Below, in pieces: positions 1-4,827 of a DNA stretch of 7,088 bases (position 1 is its first letter; every line of letters starts with the position of its first letter). The position numbers and the translations under genes are program-made. This stretch comes from Polaromonas sp. Its GTDB lineage: Bacteria; Pseudomonadota; Gammaproteobacteria; Burkholderiales; Burkholderiaceae_C. Below the pieces are notes generated by a model that was given only the letters and a program-made list of their open reading frames with translations, made no database searches and was not told the DNA's origin. The stretch covers positions 1-7,088 of the forward strand of contig JAJAYS010000353.1 of NCBI GenBank assembly GCA_026786065.1, given 5' to 3'.

Positions 1-255
1 GACCTCGGGTCCGATGTGCTTGTAGGTTTGCTCCATCAGGGCCTTGCCCTGGCGCACCGACTGGCCGTACTTGTCGTCGGGCAGTTTGCCGATGTCGGGC
101 GCTTTCCAGTCTTTTGGACTAGAGGCGGCAGCGGCTGCGGGCGCTGCCGCGGGTACGACCGGTACAGCGTCCGCGGCTGGGCTTTGGGCGAAGGCGCCGA
201 GCGTCAATCCAGCACCGTTGGCCAAGCCAATGATCCATCTGCTGCTTCGGTTCAT
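1..255 (-). CDS. Exported c-type cytochrome, TsdA-like, N-terminal part (runs off the window)
   Basis: The first 85 codons are present, reading leftwards off the window edge. The ATG at 255 is preceded by a GGAGA ribosome site about seven bases upstream. Residues 1-23 form a signal peptide (MNRSS, a hydrophobic stretch, then AFA before Gln24), so the product is periplasmic. Residues 27-46 are an Ala/Pro-rich linker. Residues 63-85 (YGQSVRQGKALMEQTYKHIG and PEV) match the same region of the complete cytochrome just upstream (ARGKELIHSTYKYLGA). They also match the motif that, in thiosulfate dehydrogenase (TsdA) proteins, precedes the first heme site. No CxxCH is inside the window, so heme binding is inferred. 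The gene lies 41 bp downstream of that cytochrome on the same strand, probably in one operon. It may be the main TsdA or an electron-transfer partner; the visible part cannot decide. Confidence 0.7.
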   Translation of the reverse strand, partial: MNRSSRWIIGLANGAGLTLGAFAQSPAADAVPVVPAAAPAAAAASSPKDWKAPDIGKLPDDKYGQSVRQGKALMEQTYKHIGPEV

Positions 256-296
256 TTCAATCTCCACGAAAAGTCAGCCTCTGCCTGCGCCTGGAC

Positions 297-1382
297 TCAC
301 GGGAAACCGCGTGCTATGCGTGCCGCTTTAAGCGCCGCTTCAATCGGTTGAAACGGACCGAAAGTATGTTGCGCCCGCGGGAACATCGGTGGTTTGCCCG
401 GATCGTCGGTTGCCGCGCCGAGGTTGCTGCGCGGCATGGTGTGGTCATACGAAGCACTGGCAGGCTTGCGCAGCCAGTTCGGCATGCCATCGGGCCCGAC
501 GCCGGTCCAATCGTTGACGTAGCGCTCATTGAACGGGTGACTGTTCGACAACAGGTAAGCCGCCACGTCCCAGGCATCGGCTTGCGACATGCGGGTGGCC
601 GGATCCATGATATTGACCTGGTCGCGCGGCATGGTGCCCCAGACCATGGTCGCCGCAGTGGCGAGCCGGCCCATGCCGGACATCAGGCCAAAGCTGTTGT
701 TGCCCCACAGCGCCGGAATGTCATAGCGCTGTTGCTCATCATTCCATTTGCCCTGGCCGTTGTCCTGGTGACAATCCTTGCAGCGCTCTTTGTAAATTTC
801 CTTGCCGCGCACCGGGTTGGCGGCACGCGTCAGCAGTGTCACTGCGGGAAACTCCTGGCCCTTCACCTGCTTGAAGGTAAAGCCGGGCTGGAGGCCAGTG
901 CCCAGAAAGTCGATGTACGCCACGATGTCTTTCATCGGCTGGCTGTCCCTGGGAAGCGCTTCACCGGCGAGCGAGCGTTCCATGCAGGTGTTGACCCGGT
1001 TCGGGACATCGAGCAATATATTTGAGCGCGAGTTGAAGATGCCGGGCGCTGCGTACTTCTGTGCGACGACGACGAAGGGCGAGGCATTGGGTTGAGTGCC
1101 ATATGACATATGGCAATTGGTGCAGGCGAGCTTGTTGCCCACGAAGGGCCGCCCGTTGGCGGCTCGTTGACCGCTTTCCGCACCGAGATATTTGTAAGTT
1201 GAATGGATGAGTTCCTTGCCCCGCGCTGCGGGGGAGGACATCGCCGCCGGATCGGGTAGCCGGTAGGCGGGCGCATAGTAGCTATTGAAATCGCGCGGGT
1301 TGGTGGCAGAGTCATCATCACCCGCATGGGCCAGGCCCAATGTGCCGACAAGCAGCAAGGCTTGAAACAGTGTGGTCCTCAT
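297..1382 (-). CDS. Periplasmic diheme cytochrome c, thiosulfate dehydrogenase (TsdA) family
   Basis: The product has 361 residues. I chose the ATG at 1382 over one 13 codons upstream because it has an AAGGA site seven bases upstream and opens directly into a signal peptide (MRTTLFQALLLVGTLGLAHA). The first heme site is C87-T-N-C90-H91, followed by C133 in NRVNTCMERS. TsdA enzymes use a His/Cys-ligated catalytic heme, and the H91-C133 spacing is close to what I recall for the Allochromatium enzyme. The second heme site is C201-K-D-C204-H205, with M251 (TMP) as the likely distal ligand. The ADAWDVAAYLLSNSHPF stretch is also TsdA-like. TsdA oxidises two thiosulfate to tetrathionate, passing electrons to cytochromes. 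The C-terminal tail of about 50 residues (Pro-rich, after NDW) is less typical. The substrate is not proven: SoxA-like or other sulfur-compound cytochromes are alternatives. A second TsdA-like gene follows after 41 bp. Confidence 0.8.
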   Translation of the reverse strand: MRTTLFQALLLVGTLGLAHAGDDDSATNPRDFNSYYAPAYRLPDPAAMSSPAARGKELIHSTYKYLGAESGQRAANGRPFVGNKLACTNCHMSYGTQPNASPFVVVAQKYAAPGIFNSRSNILLDVPNRVNTCMERSLAGEALPRDSQPMKDIVAYIDFLGTGLQPGFTFKQVKGQEFPAVTLLTRAANPVRGKEIYKERCKDCHQDNGQGKWNDEQQRYDIPALWGNNSFGLMSGMGRLATAATMVWGTMPRDQVNIMDPATRMSQADAWDVAAYLLSNSHPFNERYVNDWTGVGPDGMPNWLRKPASASYDHTMPRSNLGAATDDPGKPPMFPRAQHTFGPFQPIEAALKAARIARGFP

Positions 1383-1520
1383 CGCGCATTCCTTTTTGAA
1401 AGTCTTTGATGCTGGCGACAACCGCCGCGCTGCACCCGATGGATGAGCCGTTGTAGATCGTGCATTTGGCCATGTCTACACGCTAACGAAAGTTATGCAA
1501 GTTTTTGCTCGCTGTTAATT

Positions 1521-2009
1521 CCCGGCCTGGCTGAACAGCAAGAGAAATCGGGGTCGACAAATCGCGGCTTTTTTCTATGGCTCTGTCAAGGACCCTCTGC
1601 ATAACTCTGGCGGCGCTGTGGCTCGCGGATCGGGATGGGCCGCAAGGCGTCTTTTTGCAACCAATAGCCCCGCTATTGGCAAGGAAAACAACGCAGCGGA
1701 CCGCCCGAGCCCGTGTGATCACAGTCCGCAGGGAGTTATGCAGAGGGCCCTTAACAGGCAGCAAGACACGTCGCACAGCGACTTAGACCTGCTGATCATC
1801 AGCCCAAGCCTGAGCTACGCGGACTTGTTTGGCGCGCTGGAATCTTCCACCGCCACACTGGGCCGCAATAGCAACCCCACGCGGTACCCGCCCGCTGACG
1901 CGGCCAAACGCATTCAGAGCAACAACGCGTTTGTCACGCGCGTCTGGCAGCAGCCAAAACAATATGGCTGATCGGCAGCGAGGCCCAATTGCATGCACCA
2001 GGCGCTTGA
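1521..2009 (+). pseudogene. Disrupted MNT-type nucleotidyltransferase (antitoxin-like partner of HEPN)
   Basis: The pieces read as one nucleotidyltransferase domain. 1561-1587 encodes IAAFFYGSV, the start of the GS motif. 1753 onward encodes NRQQDTSHSDLDLLIIS, then a stretch ending NNAFVTRVWQQPK. Removing 1588-1752 (165 bp, 55 codons) joins GSV to NRQQ and restores the family signature G-S-x10-D-x-D with exactly ten residues between. Near 1957-1961 a one-base loss shifts the frame; in the -1 frame the protein continues TIWLIGSEAQLHAPGA and stops at 2007-2009, as relatives do (QPK.WLIG.E.L). Upstream, 1521-1538 could encode PGLAEQ, as found before the catalytic domain in relatives, but in another frame. 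The usual N-terminal DNA-binding part is missing. In MNT/HEPN modules such proteins neutralise the HEPN toxin by nucleotidylation. The gene is dead: element insertion, frameshift and missing 5' end. Confidence 0.75.
1590..1750. mobile_element. 161-bp MITE-like element with 18-bp terminal inverted repeats
   Basis: The left end (1590-1607) reads GGACCCTCTGCATAACTC. The reverse complement of the right end (1733-1750) is GGGCCCTCTGCATAACTC, so 17 of 18 bases match. The flanks are TCAA (1586-1589) and TTAA (1751-1754), which fit a 4-bp target duplication with one later change. Element plus one duplicate totals 165 bp, and removing this restores the nucleotidyltransferase reading frame and motif. 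Inside lies a perfect 8-bp hairpin (CCAATAGC, loop CCC, GCTATTGG; 1661-1679). There is no transposase gene, so it would have been moved in trans. A TTAA target would suit IS5-group elements, but I cannot name the parent. An IS remnant with an internal deletion is equally possible. Confidence 0.65.
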
Positions 2010-2088
2010 AAACCTTTGCCGCTCCGGCAAGCCGCTCAAGGCCGAAGCGCCCGACGCCAACGAGATCGCCGGGCTGCTGCGCACTTGA
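1993..2088 (+). pseudogene. Remnant of a HEPN-domain gene (partner of the nucleotidyltransferase)
   Basis: An ATG at 1993 lies within the last codons of the nucleotidyltransferase frame, overlapping it by 17 bp as coupled genes do. It opens 31 codons beginning MHQALENLCRSGKPLKAEAP and ending DANEIAGLLRT before TGA at 2086-2088. This resembles the start of small HEPN proteins encoded directly after MNT nucleotidyltransferases, which as I recall begin M..ALENL...G.LKAE.P and continue ...I..LLRSG..RL.DA. The HEPN catalytic region (R-x4-6-H) would lie well downstream and is absent; after the stop no frame resumes the family sequence. In active modules the HEPN protein is typically an RNase toxin. 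The assignment rests on a short match plus gene order. Confidence 0.55.
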
Positions 2089-2127
2089 TCCAACGAGTTG
2101 CAACGACCGGGTAATTGCGACGCAGGC

Positions 2128-2163
2128 GCTCGCAGCGAGCATGGAGTCCGGGCCGAGCCCGGA
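2128..2163. repeat. Twin short palindromes (REP-like or terminator stem without a T tract)
   Basis: Two hairpins lie six bases apart: GCTCG-CAG-CGAGC (2128-2140), then the perfect TCCGGGC-CGA-GCCCGGA (2147-2163). No run of T follows on either strand, so intrinsic termination is unlikely. Paired GC-rich hairpins in intergenic DNA resemble REP/BIME elements, but there is no second copy in this window. Confidence 0.4.
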
Positions 2164-2271
2164 ATGAGACACAAAAGGCAAGCGGCGCCGGACGGCACAA
2201 TCCCGGAAGCGTGAAAAATTCGCAGCCGCAGCGGTAACCCCGCTTCAGCCAAACCGGCGCACACCCACACG

Positions 2272-2712
2272 ATGACCAAAAATCAAGCTGTTTTTGACCG
2301 AGCGTGGCGCTACCTCCTCGCCGCCTGGCTGGTCGCGCTGGCATCCACCGCCTCGGCCGTTTTCATCGGCGAAGTCATGGGCCAGGCGCCGTGCGTGCTG
2401 TGCTGGTACCAGCGCATCGCGATGTTTCCGCTGGTGCTGTTGCTGGGTATTGCGCTGCTCCGGTCCGAGACCGGCGTGGCCATTTACGGCATCGCGCTGT
2501 CGGCGCTGGGCCAGGCGGTGGCGCTCTATCACACGCTGCTTTACTGGCACTGGATTCCCGAGAGTCTGGCGCCCTGCGGTCAGGGGCCGTCGTGCCGGCA
2601 GCAGGTGCTCAATCTGTTCGGTTATCTTGACCTGCCGATGCTGTCTTTGACAGCCTTCACGCTCATTACCGTCCTGTTAGTTATGTCAATGAAAGCTTCC
2701 GGTCATGAATAA
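2272..2712 (+). CDS. Disulfide bond formation membrane protein, DsbB/BdbC family
   Basis: This 146-residue, four-helix inner-membrane protein has helices near residues 11-33, 46-64, 68-90 and 120-140. DsbB-type proteins reoxidise periplasmic DsbA and pass electrons to quinone. The first redox pair is C41-V-L-C44 in APCVLCWYQRI, the family signature, in the loop between helices 1 and 2. The second pair is C102 and C108 (PCGQGPSC), between helices 3 and 4. Only five residues separate this second pair, which is closer to BdbC/DsbI-type proteins than to E. coli DsbB (C104/C130). The start at 2272 has no clear Shine-Dalgarno site, but no better in-frame start is apparent. The TAA stop (2710-2712) overlaps the next gene by 8 bp, so the two form an operon and presumably a redox pair. 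Confidence 0.9.
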   Translation: MTKNQAVFDRAWRYLLAAWLVALASTASAVFIGEVMGQAPCVLCWYQRIAMFPLVLLLGIALLRSETGVAIYGIALSALGQAVALYHTLLYWHWIPESLAPCGQGPSCRQQVLNLFGYLDLPMLSLTAFTLITVLLVMSMKASGHE

Positions 2713-3367
2713 AAAACAGATCACCGTCGTCGCCATTGCGCTGGTCGCAGCGGCCCTTTTCGGGATCGGCGCGGGCCTTTACCAGCAGCGGGTGAACGAT
2801 CAGCAGGCGCTCACCGCCAACAACAACCTGGCTTTGATCACGCGGGCCGACGCGCCGACGTTTGGCCCAACGACCGCGAAGGTCAGCATCGTCGAATTTT
2901 TTGATCCAGCCTGTGAGACCTGCCGGGCGTTCTACCCGATGGTGAAGTCCTTCGTCAAAGACAATCCGGGCCGGGTGAAGGCGGTCATCCGCTATGCGCC
3001 GCTGCATGCCGGCTCGGACCAGGTGGTCAAGGCGCTGGAGGCGGCGCGTCTGCAAAACCTGTACTGGTCGGCGCTTGAAGCGCTGCTGGAGCGCCAGCAC
3101 CTGTGGGCCAGCCACAGCAACCCCGACATCGGCCAGATTTGGCCTTTGATGCAGGCGGTCGGCGTGGATATCGAGCAAGCCAAAAAAGACATGATCAACC
3201 CGGAGATCGACAAGATGCTGCAGCGCGATCTGCGTGATTTGGCGACGCTGAACGTCACCAAAACGCCGACGTTTTTCGTCAACGGCAAACCGCTGCCGAC
3301 CTTTGGCTATGAGCCGCTGCGCAAACTCGTGGAGCAGGAGATCGGCCTGCAATATGGCCAGCCGTGA
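2705..3367 (+). CDS. Membrane-anchored thiol-disulfide oxidoreductase, DsbA/BdbD family
   Basis: This 220-residue protein starts inside the end of the dsbB-like gene with no strong ribosome site of its own, suggesting translational coupling. Residues 6-25 form one hydrophobic helix without an obvious cleavage site, so it is probably an N-terminal anchor leaving the enzyme in the periplasm. The thioredoxin fold carries C70-E-T-C73 (EFFDPACETCRAFYP), followed by a helical insertion and the cis-proline T187-P188-T-F-F-V-N-G. These are the marks of DsbA-like proteins, which introduce disulfide bonds into exported proteins. The CETC dipeptide differs from CPHC of E. coli DsbA, so its redox potential may differ. 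The overlapping DsbB/BdbC-like gene is its likely reoxidase. An oxidoreductase dedicated to a few substrates is as plausible as a general one. Confidence 0.9.
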   Translation: MNKKQITVVAIALVAAALFGIGAGLYQQRVNDQQALTANNNLALITRADAPTFGPTTAKVSIVEFFDPACETCRAFYPMVKSFVKDNPGRVKAVIRYAPLHAGSDQVVKALEAARLQNLYWSALEALLERQHLWASHSNPDIGQIWPLMQAVGVDIEQAKKDMINPEIDKMLQRDLRDLATLNVTKTPTFFVNGKPLPTFGYEPLRKLVEQEIGLQYGQP

Positions 3368-3715
3368 GGGTGGAACGCGCAAACTTTGCACTGCGCCGGG
3401 GCCATAAAAATCGGCTGAACGCAGGACGCTTGCCTGCAGATTGTTGCTGGAAGCCGCAAAGCCGCCTGGGCCATCATTGGAGATGGCGTGAGCAAGATGG
3501 CGTGGGTAACTTAGCATCCAATAATGGACATTCCTGCTCTGGCACAACCGCGGTACTTTTTGCCAGCTTTTGTGGTGGGCGATTGCCAACAACGCCGTTC
3601 ACCGCTGCCGTCCTCGACAGCCGACGTTGACCGACACGCCGCATCCTTTCTTGAGCGTTTAATCTTCGTTTGTCAAAAAAATTCAGAGCCCGCGACAGCC
3701 CGACAAGGACACCCT
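3368..3715. other. Gene-free stretch, 348 bp
   Basis: This lies between the DsbA-like gene and the 71-residue orphan. I found no convincing gene, terminator or strong promoter. An open frame runs upstream from the orphan gene to 3524, but its residues look like low-quality translation and the downstream ATG has the ribosome site, so I treat it as non-coding. TTGACC (3627-3632) and TTTAAT (3658-3663) resemble promoter boxes but are 25 bp apart, too far to pair. Confidence 0.6.
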
Positions 3716-3931
3716 ATGCCCCACTTCGCAAAAATCACCGGCAAAGTCGCCTACACCCCAGGTGACGGTGTGCCCATCGACATTCCCGAGGGCCGGGTTG
3801 AGGTTGATCTGGCCGACGACAGCGCCACGCTGAGCTGGGACGCCGAGGGCACCGCTGGCCTGGCGGCGATTCCCCGCCTGCAGTACGACGACTACGTCAA
3901 AGCCGGAAACATCACGATGGAGCAGGGCTGA
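3716..3931 (+). CDS. Small conserved-looking protein of unknown function (71 aa)
   Basis: I chose the ATG at 3716 because AAGGA lies six bases upstream and the protein character changes sharply there. The product begins MPHFAKITGKVAYTPGDGVP and is acidic (IPEGRVEVDLADDSATLSW), with alternating polar and hydrophobic residues suggesting beta strands. It ends in a short helix-like tail (LQYDDYVKAGNITMEQG). There is no signal peptide, membrane segment or Cys. I recall similar short proteins (M..FAKITGKVA.TPGDG...) in Burkholderiales genomes with no assigned function; this is memory, not a search. It appears to be a single-gene unit, with a repeat rather than a terminator just downstream. No function can be assigned. 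Confidence 0.75.
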   Translation: MPHFAKITGKVAYTPGDGVPIDIPEGRVEVDLADDSATLSWDAEGTAGLAAIPRLQYDDYVKAGNITMEQG

Positions 3932-3972
3932 GGCCTTCAAGCGGCGCTTTTCCGGGGTCGCGCCGCGCACTT

Positions 3973-4030
3973 TCGCTATGAAAAACAGAGCTACCAACGC
4001 CCGTATTTGCTGGTTAAAAGCGCTATTTAA
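3973..4030 (+). repeat. Dispersed 58-bp intergenic repeat, copy A
   Basis: This matches 6266-6323 in the same orientation, without gaps, at 44 of 58 positions. Shared blocks include TCGCTAT at the start, AGAGCT, AACG, CGTATT and GCTATTTAA at the end. It lies 45-102 bp before the HAD gene start. I recall similar sequences (TATAGCTGCTNGCGCT-like cores) as frequent intergenic repeats in Comamonadaceae. Whether it works as an RNA structure, a protein site or selfish DNA is not visible here. Confidence 0.65.
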
Positions 4031-4074
4031 CTAATAAACGCAGCGATTTTCCGGGCGCAGCAAATAATCACCGC

Positions 4075-4788
4075 ATGACGCTCCGACCCCCACACCCAAG
4101 CGCCCAGATTCTCGCGTTCGACATTTTCGGCACGGTGGTGGACTGGCACAGCGGAGTCGCCCGCGAAGTGCAGACTATCCTGCCCGACGTCGATGGCGAC
4201 GCTTTCGCATTAGCCTGGCGCGCGGGCTACCAGCCGGCGATGCGGCGGGTGATGTCGGGCGAGGTGGGCTGGACGCTGATCGACGACCTGCACCGGATGA
4301 TTCTGGACGGCCTGCTTGCGCAATTCGGCCTGGGCGGTTTGAGCGAGACGCAAAAGCAGCACCTGAATAAAGCCTGGCACCGCCTGGACCCGTGGCCCGA
4401 CGTGGTGGCCGGGCTGACGCGGCTCAAGCAAAAGCACACGCTCTGCACGCTGTCCAACGGCAATATCGGCCTGCTGACCAACATGGCCAAGCGGGGGGGT
4501 TTGCCGTGGGACTGCATTTTATCGGCCGAAGTTTTTCGCGCCTACAAGCCGGCCCCAGCCACCTACCTCGGGGTGGCCAAGGTGTTCGACTTGCCGCCCG
4601 AGCAGGTGATGCTGGTGGCCGCCCATCAAGACGACCTGGCCGCCGCGCGCGCCTGTGGCTTGCAAACGGTTTATATCGAGCGGCCAAACGAATTCGGCGC
4701 GGCCAGGCCGAAAGACGTATCGCCCGATGCGGCCAACAGCCTGCACGCCAAAGACCTGCTGGCGCTGGCCGACCAACTGGGCTGCTGA
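4075..4788 (+). CDS. HAD-superfamily hydrolase, haloacid dehalogenase type II group
   Basis: This 237-residue cytoplasmic enzyme has every HAD motif in order. The nucleophile D16 lies in LAFDIFGTVVDW with T20. R49 (AWRAGYQPAM) follows in the cap, then S127-N128 (TLSNGN), K158 (AYKPAPATY) with Y164, and finally VAAHQDDLAAARACGLQTVY. These match the residues of L-2-haloacid dehalogenase as I recall them (D10, T14, R41, S118, N119, K151, Y157, D180). Two active-site positions differ: S175 and N177 of that enzyme align with A182 and H184. Many annotated type II relatives have an AAH version, and their substrates are often untested. It may hydrolyse L-2-haloacids or a phosphate ester. The start has no strong ribosome site. 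The gene converges with the serine hydrolase, 36 bp apart. Confidence 0.85.
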   Translation: MTLRPPHPSAQILAFDIFGTVVDWHSGVAREVQTILPDVDGDAFALAWRAGYQPAMRRVMSGEVGWTLIDDLHRMILDGLLAQFGLGGLSETQKQHLNKAWHRLDPWPDVVAGLTRLKQKHTLCTLSNGNIGLLTNMAKRGGLPWDCILSAEVFRAYKPAPATYLGVAKVFDLPPEQVMLVAAHQDDLAAARACGLQTVYIERPNEFGAARPKDVSPDAANSLHAKDLLALADQLGC

Positions 4789-4797
4789 GGCCCGGGT

Positions 4798-4827
4798 GGT
4801 CGGGTTTGGTCGGGTTTGGTCGGGTTA
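4798..4827. repeat. Three tandem copies of a 10-bp unit between convergent genes
   Basis: GGTCGGGTTT occurs at 4798-4807 and 4808-4817, and GGTCGGGTTA at 4818-4827. The last copy includes the TAA stop of the minus-strand serine hydrolase (4825-4827). No hairpin terminator is present here, so the array is the main feature of this 36-bp junction. It probably arose by slippage. Confidence 0.7.

Larger units (their letters stand above)
1383..2271. other. Gene-free divergent region holding a decayed accessory module
   Basis: This stretch separates the leftward cytochrome operon from the rightward Dsb operon and contains no intact gene. 1383-1520 is the leader of the cytochrome gene; I see no convincing promoter there. 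1521-2009 is a broken nucleotidyltransferase gene, split by a small element with terminal inverted repeats at 1590-1750. 1993-2088 is a stub of its HEPN partner. 2128-2163 carries two small hairpins. The final 100 bp before the dsbB-like start show no clear sigma-70 promoter or Shine-Dalgarno site. Confidence 0.75.

Noticed and set aside
348..1025. 225-codon plus-strand open frame opposite the diheme cytochrome gene
   Set aside because: The opposite strand encodes a signal peptide and two CxxCH heme sites, so this frame is its shadow.
1488..1502. AAAGTTATGCAAG, resembling the inner part of the element's end (GAGTTATGCAGAG)
   Set aside because: Only AGTTATGCA matches, the outer GGxCC is missing and no partner end fits, so chance similarity cannot be excluded.
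1618..1752. Reading 1618-1971 as an intact 117-residue gene
   Set aside because: The first 45 codons come from the inserted element and only the later part matches a nucleotidyltransferase, so it is a chance fusion in a pseudogene.
2681..3592. 303-codon open frame on the minus strand opposite the DsbA-like gene
   Set aside because: It lies antisense to a clearly conserved thioredoxin-fold gene, its residues (rich in Arg, His, Val, Leu) are typical of a GC-rich shadow frame, and it matches no family I recognise.
3524..3715. N-terminal extension of the 71-residue orphan protein
   Set aside because: The extension has an unrelated composition and no ribosome site, while the ATG at 3716 has AAGGA six bases upstream.
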